Source: Acidobacteriaceae bacterium
Lineage (GTDB): Bacteria; Acidobacteriota; Terriglobia; Terriglobales; Acidobacteriaceae
Direction: 5' to 3'
Assembly (NCBI GenBank): GCA_003171315.1
Contig: PMYE01000151.1
Location: forward strand, 176 to 39,916
DNA: 39,741 bases
A program made the translations under genes and the position numbers. The notes below the pieces were generated by a model. That model saw only the letters and a list, made by a program, of their open reading frames with translations. It had not been told where the DNA came from and did no database searches. Position 1 is the first letter of the stretch. Each line of letters opens with the position of its first letter. Below, one piece after another: positions 23,665 to 32,885 of the stretch.

Positions 23665-24960
23665 ATGAAGGAACAGAATCCGGGAATCCCTCGGGAGGAA
23701 TCCCCCGTACACGGGGAATCTTCTTCCGGGCAAAGCGGGCCGGCGCGCAGGCTGACCTTTCTTGGCGCTCTTACGCAGTTGGCCCGCGGCAAGCGGCTGG
23801 TGGCCACAGTGACCGGAATTTCGATGCTCGCCGGAGTCGTGATTAGCCTGCTGCTGTCTCCCCAGTTCACCGCAACCGCAAAGATCATGACGCCGCACCA
23901 AACGCAGCCGTCAGCGGCATTTCTGATGGGAGAATTGTCAATGAACCCTTCCGCCACAAACCCGCTGGCGGCCGCAACCGGCGGAACGGCGCTGAGCCTG
24001 AGAAATCCCAACGAACTCTATTTGGGGCTTCTTGCCTCGCGTCCCATCGCGGATGCGGTGATCGGGGAATTCGGTCTCACCGGCGTTTATCGCGCAAAAG
24101 ACATGACTGCGGCCCGCAAGGAGTTGGCAGACAATACAACGATCGTATCCGAGAAAAGCACTCTGATCGCAATCTCCGTGACAGATACTGACAGGAAACG
24201 GGCTGCCGATATCGCGAATGCCTACCCCGAACAGCTTCGTGCGCTGACCAAAAACCTGGCGGTGACTGAAGCTTCGCAGAGACGGCTTTTCTACGAGCAG
24301 CGATTAAAGGACGCTGAGGAGGACCTGGTTTCGGCAGAGCTCGCCTTCCAACGGATTCAGAAGGAAAAGGGCCTGGTTCAACTGGACGCGCAAACCAAAG
24401 CGCTGATCATGTCCCTTGCCGATCTTCACGCCCAGGTCGCGGCCAAGGAAGTGCAACTGCAGGCGCTGCGCTCCTACTCGACGGAACAAAATCCCGAGGT
24501 GCAGCTAATCGAGAGCCAGCTCGCGTCATTGCAGGACCAGACGGCCAGGCTGGAAGAGCGCGGCGGTCCTTCGGCGTCTGCCGTACTCGATCTGGGGGAA
24601 CTGGCCGGCGCCGGTGCGGACTACCTGCGCGCGGAGCACGAGCTCGAATACCGCCAAGCCCTCTACGATCTATTGATGAAGCAATACGACGCTGCTCGAT
24701 GGGATGAGGCCAGGAACGCGGCGGTTATTCAGGTGGTGGAGGAGGCCATTCCGCCGGATCGGAAATCCGCGCCGCACCGGGCCGTCATCGTCCTGATTTT
24801 TACGCTGCTCGGCCTGCTCGGCGCGTGGTCGTACCTGATGTTGCGCAGTCTCTACGCAGGCAATCCTCACATCGCGCAGTTGCTGGCGGAATTCAAGTGG
24901 GCGCCGGTCAACGAATCAGCCTTTCGCAAGCGCAAAACCGACCCCATGCTCCGGGTTTAG
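23665..24960 (+). CDS. Wzz/GumC-type chain-length determinant (polysaccharide co-polymerase)
   Basis: 431 aa. The first membrane helix is about residues 46-65 (ATVTGISMLAGVVISLLL), followed by a periplasmic Wzz domain. A long coiled coil runs about 205-300 (RLKDAEEDLVSAELAFQRIQKEKGL...). The second helix is about 374-393 (AVIVLIFTLLGLLGAWSYLML). The Pro-rich motif before the second helix is short (IPPDRKSAPHR). No Walker motifs or Tyr cluster follow, so it lacks the BY-kinase domain seen in Wzc, and no separate kinase gene was seen nearby. It sets chain length with the Wzy polymerase. AGAAGG lies about 7 bp before the ATG; the gap after the export gene is 14 bp. Confidence 0.9.
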   Translation: MKEQNPGIPREESPVHGESSSGQSGPARRLTFLGALTQLARGKRLVATVTGISMLAGVVISLLLSPQFTATAKIMTPHQTQPSAAFLMGELSMNPSATNPLAAATGGTALSLRNPNELYLGLLASRPIADAVIGEFGLTGVYRAKDMTAARKELADNTTIVSEKSTLIAISVTDTDRKRAADIANAYPEQLRALTKNLAVTEASQRRLFYEQRLKDAEEDLVSAELAFQRIQKEKGLVQLDAQTKALIMSLADLHAQVAAKEVQLQALRSYSTEQNPEVQLIESQLASLQDQTARLEERGGPSASAVLDLGELAGAGADYLRAEHELEYRQALYDLLMKQYDAARWDEARNAAVIQVVEEAIPPDRKSAPHRAVIVLIFTLLGLLGAWSYLMLRSLYAGNPHIAQLLAEFKWAPVNESAFRKRKTDPMLRV

Positions 24961-24987
24961 TCATCGAGCTCGGCCCAGGAAAGCAGC

Positions 24988-26421
24988 TTGCCTGGGCTGA
25001 TCTTTGAGTTCACATTTGGTTCCTGTCTTCGTCCATTCCGGCGGATCGAATCATGGAGAAACAAGACGAGCCAGCATCGCAAACATTTGATTTGGTCCTA
25101 TGTCTCCACGTCGGGGACCAATGCTCTCCGCGTAGGACTTGGCGCCGTCTCGGGCTTGATAGTTTCGCGGTTGCTGCTGCCGCGAGGACGGGGCGAACTG
25201 GCCGTTCTCTTATACTTCCCAACCCTGATGGGAGCTTTCTTCAGTTTGGGGACGCCCCAGGCGATCACTGCACTGATCTCCAAAGGGGCCGCGGACACGC
25301 AAGAGGTTTTGACTGCCGGATTCCGGCTCGCCCTTGCCCAGGTTCTCGTGGCGGTTCCGCTCTTCATGCTGTGCGCGCCGTTCACGCTCACCGGCGACAA
25401 TCGTCAGCTCGCGCTCCAGGTCGAGATATGCTGCGCATGTGGCGCCTTCATGGTTCTTGCGCCCTACTTCAACGCCATGGCCTATGGGTTGAAGCGCTTC
25501 AACTGGGTGAATGCCGTGATGCTTTCCGGGCAGGCCGGCTATGTGGCTGCGCTGCTCGGCCTGTGGTATTGGCAAGCTCTGACGCCTCTCAGCGCCGCGC
25601 TCTGCGCCCTCGGCTCGCTACTGCTGCAGTGCCTGCTCCACCTCACGCACATCAAGCCGAGGTGGTTGAACAGCAAGCTGCCACGGGGCGCTTACGCACG
25701 GTGTCTCCGGCTCGGATTGCGTTTCGCGGCGCCCAGCCTGGCGGCCGTCGTTCTGCTGAATGCCGATCGCGCCATCCTCATTCGCACCACCACGCTGGAG
25801 CAGATCGGATTCTACGCCATCGCATTCGCGGTAACCATGCCGATCACCATGACAACGGAAGCCTTCACGCAAATTGGTTTCGTGGAGGTTTCCAGCGCCG
25901 AAAGCGAGGATGCTTCGCTCTCCCTCATGCTGCGCCGCTTTCAAATGGCGCAGGTGATTGCGATCGTGAGCTTTCTTTTCGCCTGCGCTCTCATTGACCC
26001 GGTGATCCGTTTCGGTTTTGGCAGGGCATATCTGCACGCAATTCCCGCCGCATATCCTCTTGCGCTTGCCATGTCGCTGCGAGCCATGACGAGAACCTTC
26101 GAGAACAACCTGCGCGGACTACACCTCGTCGTTCCGGGAACGCTCGGGGCTGCCATCAATCTCGCTGTCCTCGTGCTTCTCAGCGTGTTTTTGGTGCCGC
26201 GCTGGGGAGCGTTCGGATTTTGCTGCGCAAGCCTCGTGTCGGAGACGGTCTATCTGGCTTCTCTTGTGTGGTACCTCACTACGCAACAGAATCTTCCCCT
26301 GCGGTCGCTCTGGGGCCTCCGGCCCGGTATCGTCCGCGCGATGACATTGGCGTTGGTGGAACTTTTCAGAGAGAAGCTCGTGGCGGAAAACAGCGAGGAG
26401 GTTGCTGAAAGCCGGTGCTGA
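24988..26421 (+). CDS. Wzx-type lipid-linked oligosaccharide flippase
   Basis: 477 aa with about 12-14 hydrophobic helices, in the polysaccharide-transporter branch of the MOP superfamily. Recognisable segments: SGTNALRVGLGAVSGLIVSRLLLPRGRGELAVLL at the start, and APSLAAVVLLNADRAILIRTTTLEQIGFYAIAFAVT with the conserved Asp-Arg in the middle. The protein moves undecaprenyl-PP-linked repeat units to the periplasmic face. The start is uncertain: no in-frame ATG or GTG precedes the first helix, and TTG 24988 has AGGA about 7 bp upstream. The 3' end overlaps the polymerase gene by 7 bp. Confidence 0.88.
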   Translation: MPGLIFEFTFGSCLRPFRRIESWRNKTSQHRKHLIWSYVSTSGTNALRVGLGAVSGLIVSRLLLPRGRGELAVLLYFPTLMGAFFSLGTPQAITALISKGAADTQEVLTAGFRLALAQVLVAVPLFMLCAPFTLTGDNRQLALQVEICCACGAFMVLAPYFNAMAYGLKRFNWVNAVMLSGQAGYVAALLGLWYWQALTPLSAALCALGSLLLQCLLHLTHIKPRWLNSKLPRGAYARCLRLGLRFAAPSLAAVVLLNADRAILIRTTTLEQIGFYAIAFAVTMPITMTTEAFTQIGFVEVSSAESEDASLSLMLRRFQMAQVIAIVSFLFACALIDPVIRFGFGRAYLHAIPAAYPLALAMSLRAMTRTFENNLRGLHLVVPGTLGAAINLAVLVLLSVFLVPRWGAFGFCCASLVSETVYLASLVWYLTTQQNLPLRSLWGLRPGIVRAMTLALVELFREKLVAENSEEVAESRC

Positions 26422-27920
26422 CGGAACATCGAGAGACGCGGGCCATTCCGTGGCGCGGCCTTTTTGCGGCCATCGCCGCGCTGGTCGCGGTCACTCTGTT
26501 TGTGCGCGGCGAACGGATCGGCACGCCGGGCGCAGGGGCGCTTGCCGCGATCCTGCTCGTGATTTCTTCGGCGATGCTGCTTCGCGCCGTTGTGAAGACC
26601 GGCAGTTTCATGAATGGATACACGCTGGCGCTCGGCGCGTTCCTTGTGGTCTATCCGCTTTCCGCATTCGTCCACCTCACCGGGAAGGACTATGTGTCGC
26701 TCGGCTTTTACGAGATCGCGGCGCTCGACCCGCACACGCAGGCCCATCACGTGTACTTGTCGCTTGCGCTCGTTCTCCTTGCGCAGTTGGCTCTCTGGTG
26801 GGGACTTGCCCCCGCGCGTCCTCAAGCGTTATCGAATGACCCTCACCTTGTCCGCGTGCGCTCCACGTTGCTTGTTCTTGCCGGTTTTGTGTTCACCCTC
26901 CTGGGCGCTGCCGGCACTTATCTGCTGTTCTCCAGTTCCGGCGAATCGCTTCAGGACGTAGCGGCCCTGGACCGCACAAGAGAACTTGCGGCGGGAACCG
27001 CCCGTTTTGTCTTCATATCCGGGTGGCTTTCCTGGGGCATCATCTTCCTGCTGACTGCGTTCCTGGTTTCACGAACCGGCAAGAATCATCCCAAGCTCAC
27101 TCTGGCCGTGCTTACCGGCGGCTCCGCTTGCATGATCGCCAATATGGCCTGGACAGGCACGCGCTCCGAGAATCTGCTCGCGATCTTGCCCTTGCTGTTC
27201 GTAGTCAAGAAGCTTTCCCCGCGGGCATTCCGGCCCTTTGCCTCCGTCATCGTTGTGGGAGTCACAGGGATCGTAGTGTATGAAACCATCGCGCGAACCA
27301 CCACCATGCTGAACAGCGGCCTCGACTATCTCGTTCAAGGCGGATTGAGTACAAGCCAATTCGTCGCCAATCAAGTAGCTGCCGTTTTCGACTGGCAGAT
27401 GGGAAGGTACCCGGCCATCAGCCTGACCTTCGATATGGTGCATCGTTATGGCTATGCATTTGGCTCAACGCTGCTTCAAGGCCTGGTAATGACCGTGAAC
27501 GCGCCGGCGACGTTGCTGCACATCTCACCTAAAGTTCCGGAGCCGGAGGCAATCACAGCTCTGGTTGGGCAGTACATCTATGGCGATCCAACAAAGACTG
27601 GAGTTGTGCCCGGCACTCTCGCGGAGCTCTATTTCAACTTCGGCGTCTTCGGCGTGATTGCCGGTTTCTTTGTCATCGGCAGGATTGCGAGGTACTGTAT
27701 CTCCGTCACGCATTCCGCTGCCGATATGGGAACCTTGCTGCTTGCCTTTTACATTCTCACTTTGTTGTGCGTCTCGACGATCCCCGCGACCGCAACCCTT
27801 GGCGTGTATCTTCTGGCAACTACTGGCTTTCCGGTCCTCTTTTTCTGCGTGGTCGAACAGATTGTAGCTCGTTCCGTGAGTCGGCTGCCGCAGAGTGCCG
27901 CTGGTATCGCGTTCTCTTAG
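26415..27920 (+). CDS. Wzy-type polysaccharide repeat-unit polymerase
   Basis: 501 aa with about 12 hydrophobic helices and one large soluble loop (about residues 290-395) before the last helices, the usual layout of Wzy/O-antigen polymerases. TWTGTRSENLLAILPLL-like AWTGTRSENLLA and the later GTLAELYFNFGVFGVIAGFFVIG motif match oligosaccharide repeat-unit polymerases. The start is GTG 26415, inside the end of the flippase gene (7-bp overlap). Sequence identity among such polymerases is low, so the call rests on topology, those motifs and its place between wzx and the glycosyltransferases. Confidence 0.82.
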   Translation: MLTEHRETRAIPWRGLFAAIAALVAVTLFVRGERIGTPGAGALAAILLVISSAMLLRAVVKTGSFMNGYTLALGAFLVVYPLSAFVHLTGKDYVSLGFYEIAALDPHTQAHHVYLSLALVLLAQLALWWGLAPARPQALSNDPHLVRVRSTLLVLAGFVFTLLGAAGTYLLFSSSGESLQDVAALDRTRELAAGTARFVFISGWLSWGIIFLLTAFLVSRTGKNHPKLTLAVLTGGSACMIANMAWTGTRSENLLAILPLLFVVKKLSPRAFRPFASVIVVGVTGIVVYETIARTTTMLNSGLDYLVQGGLSTSQFVANQVAAVFDWQMGRYPAISLTFDMVHRYGYAFGSTLLQGLVMTVNAPATLLHISPKVPEPEAITALVGQYIYGDPTKTGVVPGTLAELYFNFGVFGVIAGFFVIGRIARYCISVTHSAADMGTLLLAFYILTLLCVSTIPATATLGVYLLATTGFPVLFFCVVEQIVARSVSRLPQSAAGIAFS

Positions 27921-28017
27921 CGTCAGCGGCGCTATGAGCGTATGCAACCGGATAACTGGCCCGTCCGGCCGCCGGGAATGCCCGCTGCATCCATCGTTCC
28001 CCGCTAAAGACAAAGAA

Positions 28018-29070
28018 ATGCGAAAGAAACTCTCGATCTGCATCCCTGCGTTCAACCGCCCGCAAGAGCTGTCGGAGCTGCTCAACAGCATTGCGCGTGA
28101 GACGCCCGGCGATTGGGAGATCCTCGTCAGCGAGGATTGCTCGCCGAGGCGTGCTGAAATCGCGGAAGTGATGAATCACTTCGCGCGCGAACACGAGTTC
28201 ATCGAGGTTCGCTTCCTCACCACGCCCGCGAACCTCGGTTATGATGCCAATCTGCGCTTCCTGATCGACCATGCGGAAGGGCGCTACTGCGCTTTGATGG
28301 GCGATGACGATCTGTGGTGCGCCGGCGCCCTGAGCGAAATAAGCAAGGCGATTGGCGTTGTTCCCGAAGTGGGCGTCATTCTGCGGGCGTGGCAAACGAT
28401 TTCAAAAAACACCGGCGAAGTGCTCGACGTGCACCGCTATTTTCGCGGCGATCGCGTGTTCAGGCCCGGTCCCGAAACAGTAGCGGCGTTCTTCCGCAGG
28501 TCGGTCTTTGTCTCCGGCCTTGTGATACATACAGACGCCGCGCGCGCCGTGAGAACCGATCGGTTCGACGGCACGTTGCTTTATCAATTGCACTTAGTCG
28601 GCAACTTGCTTATGACCATGCCCGGTTACTACGTATCGCAAATCACCGCACTGCGCCGGGTTGGGGGCGAGCACTACTTTGGATCAAGCGAGAATGAGCG
28701 CGAGAGGTTTGCCCCGCGACAGCTTTTGCCGGAACATTCGCTGAACTTCGTGCGGGGCCTTTTCGAGATCTCCGGCAGCCTCGAATCCGCGTATGGAGCA
28801 GAGGTTGGCCGGCGGATACGATGCGACATCGCCCGGTATTCGTACCCGCTTCTTGCCATCCAGGCGCGATCGGGCTCCCGATCGTCATTCCAACGCTACG
28901 CATCGGCATTGTCGGATCTGGGACTCGGCGGATACATATTTTTTCGCGTGTACCGCGCGGCTCTCTCTCTCGCTGGGTTCCGGCTCTGTGACACGTGCAT
29001 TAGCGTGCTCAAACGTCTGTTTGGATCAACCCCGGTAATGGGCGGGTCTCGTGGAATCCGCCTCTCCTAA
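28018..29070 (+). CDS. Family 2 glycosyltransferase
   Basis: 350 aa. The GT-A fold begins immediately: LSICIPAFNRPQELSELLNSI, then EILVSEDCSPRRAE, and the metal and nucleotide-sugar binding motif at residues 95-98 in LMGDDDLW. It resembles the abequosyltransferase-like branch of GT2. ATG 28018 was chosen as the conserved strand starts four residues later; the open frame extends upstream into the polymerase gene but that part has no family similarity. It adds a sugar to the lipid-linked repeat unit on the cytoplasmic side. Donor and acceptor are not known. Confidence 0.88.
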   Translation: MRKKLSICIPAFNRPQELSELLNSIARETPGDWEILVSEDCSPRRAEIAEVMNHFAREHEFIEVRFLTTPANLGYDANLRFLIDHAEGRYCALMGDDDLWCAGALSEISKAIGVVPEVGVILRAWQTISKNTGEVLDVHRYFRGDRVFRPGPETVAAFFRRSVFVSGLVIHTDAARAVRTDRFDGTLLYQLHLVGNLLMTMPGYYVSQITALRRVGGEHYFGSSENERERFAPRQLLPEHSLNFVRGLFEISGSLESAYGAEVGRRIRCDIARYSYPLLAIQARSGSRSSFQRYASALSDLGLGGYIFFRVYRAALSLAGFRLCDTCISVLKRLFGSTPVMGGSRGIRLS

Positions 29071-29093
29071 GCGTGCCTTTTCCTGGAAGATCG

Positions 29094-30167
29094 ATGGCGC
29101 AAGGTCAACGAAAAATTGAATCTGTCCTCATCGTCCGTTCGGCATTCGGAGAAATCCACGAGCTGGCCTGGCTCAGGGCGCTACGCGACCTTGGGATCAA
29201 AGCCGAACTCTTCGACACCCATTCCTATATTCCGGCGAATCTGGTTGGCCGGATCGAAGAGCACTTCGTCTTCGGCCCGCACATCGGCAAAGTCAATCGC
29301 ATGGTGGTCGAGCGAGTGAAAGAGATGCGCCCGGATGTGGCGCACTTTTATCAGGGGCATCACTACGCTGCCGAAACCATTGCGCAGGTTGCGCGAGTGA
29401 GCTTTGCCTCCGGCTCGCACTGCGATGACCCTTTCGGAAGAAATGATCGTAGAGAATACCGGCTTCTGAAGAAGGCTCTGCCCGAGTACGATGGGTACCA
29501 CGTATTCCGCCAGTGCAATGTGGCCGAGGCTGTAGCATACGGCGTCGAGCGCGTGCGCGTTCTCATGATGTATTACATCCCGTGGCTTCATTATCCTTGC
29601 TCTCTCAGCGCTCAGGAGCAACGGGCCTGGGGATCCGACGTAGTCTACGCCGGGCACATGGAGCCCGACCTTCGCATCGAGTGCCTGGCGGGGGTGGCGC
29701 GAGCCGGGCTGAAGTGCAGAATCTTCGGCGGGGAAGCGGAATGGAGATCGGCGCTGCCGCGCGATGCGTATCAAACTGTGCGGCCGATTTTCTACGCCAG
29801 AGGAGCAGACTACCGGCGGGCGCTTTGCGCAGGCAAAATCGGCGCCTGTTTTTTCAGTAGATGGAATCGCGATCAGTACACAACTCGATCATGGGAGATT
29901 CCGGCCTGTGGGGTTTTTCTTCTCTCCGAGCGAACTCCTGCCATGCAGGAGTTTTACTGTGAGGGGAAGGAAGCCGAGTTTTTTGAAAGCCCTGAAGAAT
30001 TCATCGACAAAGTGCGGTTCTATCTGCGCAATGAAGCCGCAAGAGAGCGGATTGCCGCGGCCGGATATGCACGCGTGAAGTCCTCTGGGAACGATATCTA
30101 TAGCAGAATGCGGCAATGGCTCGCCGATATTGCGGAGTGGCGAGAGGAAAAACAACTGAAAAGCTGA
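29094..30167 (+). CDS. CgeB-like glycosyltransferase
   Basis: 357 aa. An N-terminal segment IESVLIVRSAFGEIHELAWLRALRDLGIKAELFDTHSY is followed by a middle part with DVVYAGHMEPDLRIECLAGVARAGLKCRIFGG. The C-terminal part SRWNRDQYTTRSWEIPACGVFLLSERTPAMQEFYCEGKEAEFF is the typical end of the CgeB / Glyco_trans_1_2 group (GT-B fold), where the Glu in WEIPACG aligns with the conserved acidic residue. ATG 29094 has GGAAG about 5 bp upstream; a GTG at 29073 also exists. The preceding GT2 gene ends 23 bp before. Sugar specificity cannot be told. Confidence 0.78.
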   Translation: MAQGQRKIESVLIVRSAFGEIHELAWLRALRDLGIKAELFDTHSYIPANLVGRIEEHFVFGPHIGKVNRMVVERVKEMRPDVAHFYQGHHYAAETIAQVARVSFASGSHCDDPFGRNDRREYRLLKKALPEYDGYHVFRQCNVAEAVAYGVERVRVLMMYYIPWLHYPCSLSAQEQRAWGSDVVYAGHMEPDLRIECLAGVARAGLKCRIFGGEAEWRSALPRDAYQTVRPIFYARGADYRRALCAGKIGACFFSRWNRDQYTTRSWEIPACGVFLLSERTPAMQEFYCEGKEAEFFESPEEFIDKVRFYLRNEAARERIAAAGYARVKSSGNDIYSRMRQWLADIAEWREEKQLKS

Positions 30168-30248
30168 GCCGGCGGCAAGTTCGCAAATCGTGCGCCGCGG
30201 TCCTGGCCCATTTTTTCGCGGGAATCGTCGCCAATTCACTCCTATCCC

Positions 30249-31529
30249 ATGACCAACCTCAACGCAGACTCCGCTTTCGCCGGTGGGAAACCTCCTGCGG
30301 GGCCAAAACTGCCGCTGAAAGTTGGATTCCTGGTGTACGATCTGCAGCGGAACACTGAGGACGCGCTCTTCGAAGTGGCTCGCGCAGCGCCGCAATTCGC
30401 CATAAAGGCGTTTCCGCTGTATGAACACAACGATCAGGATCTGGCGCGAGTTGCCTATCGCCCGGCGACCGCGCGAGGCAGGCATCTCGGAGTCCATTTG
30501 AAGGGCAGCACGCAAGAGCAACTTGTTTCCAACCCGGAATGGGCTGTGGGCCTGGCATGTGCGCGCGAGTCCGAAGTGGTGGTTCTGAAGGGATTGCTCG
30601 GCCTGGGAGCAATCTGGTGCGCCTTTTGCGCCCGTATTCTCGGGCGTGTCGTAATTTCGGCCAATCAAACGGTCCCCGTAAAGTTGGAAAGAAAGAGGCG
30701 CTGGTGGATCAGGCTGTTGAAGCGGTTGCTGCTTCGCATGTGCCAGTTTCATATGTATCAAAATCCCGCCGCCATCGAGGTTCTCACGGAAGTTTACGGG
30801 TGCGCGCCTGAGCGTCTGATCTCAGCGCCGTATGAGGGCGGGGCCGCGCTCTTCAAGAGAATTCTCGGTGAAGTCAGAACCGATGCGGATGCGCGGCACG
30901 ATCTTGGCCCGGATTCCGACGTCATTTTTCTGTACGCGGGCACCCTTCATTCGTTCAAGGGCGTGGCCGACATCATAAGGGCGGCGGCGCTGCTTCCCAG
31001 GGAAGCATCCTTCCTGTGCGTGTTTGTTGGTCCGGAGGAACCGGCCAGCAGGGAAGGCGCGACGATTGAGCACTTCACCGAGCTCGCCCGGTCGAACGGA
31101 GTCGAGCAACGCGTGCGTTTCCTTGGCCCCGTCGCGCCGGAGAAACTCGCGGAGCTTTACCGCGCGGCGGATGCCGTGCTGCTGCCGACGCACAAAGACT
31201 GCTTTCCCAAGGTGCTGGTGGAGGCCGGATTGGCCGGCAAGCCGCTGGTAACTACGAACGCCTGCGGGTCGGCGGGAATCATCGTGCAGGACGGAGTCAA
31301 CGGGTTTGTGACCGAGCCGGGCGATGTTGTTCAGTTAGCCCAGGCGATGATGAAACTCTTCGATCCTGAGCTCCGCGCCAGAATGGGGTCTCACTCGCGG
31401 GAAATCGTCAACCGGAATTGCCGGATGGATCTGGAAGTTCAAGGCTATCTGGAAGCGATCGAGCGCGGCGCGGCGCGCCTGCGTCCGAGAGAGAGGACCG
31501 GCGTTTCGCGAGAGTTTCGCGCTCCCTGA
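30249..31529 (+). CDS. Family 4 glycosyltransferase (GT-B)
   Basis: 426 aa. Core motifs: FLYAGTLHSFKGVADIIRAAALLP (start of the C-terminal donor domain), VRFLGPVAPEKLAELYRAADAVLLPTHKDCFPKVLVEAGLAGKPLVTT, and GVNGFVTEPGD. The usual E-x7-E donor motif appears as D-x7-E (KDCFPKVLVEAG), so the first acidic residue is Asp. A basic, hydrophobic stretch RRWWIRLLKRLLLRM (about residues 150-164) could attach to the membrane. No clear ribosome binding site precedes the ATG. The next GT gene begins 32 bp after its stop. Confidence 0.87.
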   Translation: MTNLNADSAFAGGKPPAGPKLPLKVGFLVYDLQRNTEDALFEVARAAPQFAIKAFPLYEHNDQDLARVAYRPATARGRHLGVHLKGSTQEQLVSNPEWAVGLACARESEVVVLKGLLGLGAIWCAFCARILGRVVISANQTVPVKLERKRRWWIRLLKRLLLRMCQFHMYQNPAAIEVLTEVYGCAPERLISAPYEGGAALFKRILGEVRTDADARHDLGPDSDVIFLYAGTLHSFKGVADIIRAAALLPREASFLCVFVGPEEPASREGATIEHFTELARSNGVEQRVRFLGPVAPEKLAELYRAADAVLLPTHKDCFPKVLVEAGLAGKPLVTTNACGSAGIIVQDGVNGFVTEPGDVVQLAQAMMKLFDPELRARMGSHSREIVNRNCRMDLEVQGYLEAIERGAARLRPRERTGVSREFRAP

Positions 31530-31561
31530 ACGATTTCCCACCTGACGCACTCTGGCCTGAC

Positions 31562-32722
31562 ATGTCGAATTCTCAATTTCGGCTATCCGTTCTCACCAAC
31601 TCCATCTCGCGGTTGAACGGCGGAATCTTCGATGCAATGCGCGACCTTACCATTGCGGTTGCGGCGGAGGGGCGATATTTGCCCCTGGTCCTGAGTGCGC
31701 GCGATGCCTGCACAACCAGCGATCGGGCGTTGTGGAGCAGCATCGCAACAAGGACTTTTCCCGTTCGCGGTCCGCGCATCTTCGGTTATGCGCCGGGGCT
31801 TGCGGCGGCGCTGGAACAAAGTGACGCGGACATACTCCACGTCCATGGCATCTGGATGTATCCGTCTGTCGTGGCCCTGCGCTGGTCCCGGGGCAAACGG
31901 CCGTACATCGTGAGCCCGCACGGCCTGCTCAAGCCTTGGGCGTTGCGCAATTCCCGCTGGAAGAAGCGCATCGCGGCCGCGCTTTATGAAGACAGGCACT
32001 TGCACGGCGCCGCCTGCCTGCACGCGTTGAATGCGGCCGAGGCGGAAGCATTCAGAAGCTACGGACTGAAGAATCCCATCTGCGTAATCCCCAATGGAAC
32101 AAACCTTCGCCACGGGACCGCACGCCCCGAGTCGCGGCAAGGCCGGTCGATTCTCTATCTCGGAAGGTTTCATCCCTTGAAAGGATTGCGCGATCTGCTT
32201 GAAGCGTGGCGCATGGTTGCCAGCGAGGCAAAAGATGCTGGCTGGCGTCTTGTGCTTGCGGGATGGGACCAGCACAGCCATCGCTCAGAGCTGGAGCGGC
32301 TTGCCGATGAGCTTCATGTTCGCTCCAGCACCGTTTTCCTCGGCCCGCAGTTTGATGCGGAGAAGGATCGCTGCCTTGCCGCGGCATCCGCTTTCATCCT
32401 GCCCAGCAAAAGCGAAGGCTTGCCGGTGAGCATTCTGGAAGCGTGGTCGTGGCAATTGCCGGTATTGATGACCCGCGAGTGCAACCTTCCCGAGGGCGCT
32501 GACGCAGGGGCCGCAATCCTGATGGAGCCGCAAGCAGAGAGCATTGCGGCGGCCTTGCGCCGCCTGCTCGCCATGACGGACGCAGAGCGGGAAGCCATGG
32601 GCAGGAATGGGCGGCGGCTGGTTGACGAGCGTTTCCAGTGGCAGCGCATTGGCAAGACCATGACCGAGGTATACGACTGGATCCTCGGCCGCGGAGCAAG
32701 GCCCGAATGCGTGATGGCTTGA
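31562..32722 (+). CDS. Family 4 glycosyltransferase (GT-B)
   Basis: 386 aa. The N-terminal domain has LTNSISRLNGGIFDAMRDL, a glycine-rich acceptor loop, and ILHVHGIWMYPSVVALRW with the conserved HxHG, then SPHGLLKPWAL. The C-terminal domain has ILYLGRFHPLKGLRDLLEAW and SKSEGLPVSILEAWSWQLPVL with an intact E-x7-E. This set is typical of GT4 enzymes of the kind that act in colanic-acid-like or capsule assembly. ATG 31562 was chosen as the family domain starts six residues later; the frame is open back into the preceding gene. No convincing ribosome binding site is seen, so it may depend on coupling. Confidence 0.88.
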   Translation: MSNSQFRLSVLTNSISRLNGGIFDAMRDLTIAVAAEGRYLPLVLSARDACTTSDRALWSSIATRTFPVRGPRIFGYAPGLAAALEQSDADILHVHGIWMYPSVVALRWSRGKRPYIVSPHGLLKPWALRNSRWKKRIAAALYEDRHLHGAACLHALNAAEAEAFRSYGLKNPICVIPNGTNLRHGTARPESRQGRSILYLGRFHPLKGLRDLLEAWRMVASEAKDAGWRLVLAGWDQHSHRSELERLADELHVRSSTVFLGPQFDAEKDRCLAAASAFILPSKSEGLPVSILEAWSWQLPVLMTRECNLPEGADAGAAILMEPQAESIAAALRRLLAMTDAEREAMGRNGRRLVDERFQWQRIGKTMTEVYDWILGRGARPECVMA

Positions 32723-32885
32723 GAAGTGCAGCGTGAAGTGGAGACATCGCTTGTAACCGGCATGAAGTCGATTCAGATTCCGCGCCGTTCGAGTGAAACG
32801 GCTGCAACGCGGCGAGGTGAAGAGAGTGCGGGAGCGCAGAGAAGCTCTGGCGGCGGATCCAGGAGAAGCGGAAATCAGTGGCAGA

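Noticed and set aside
25053-25997. Plus-strand ATG-initiated open frame of 314 codons overlapping the flippase gene
   Set aside because: Its product is Arg/His/Ala rich and lacks hydrophobic helices, while the overlapping frame has clear flippase topology.
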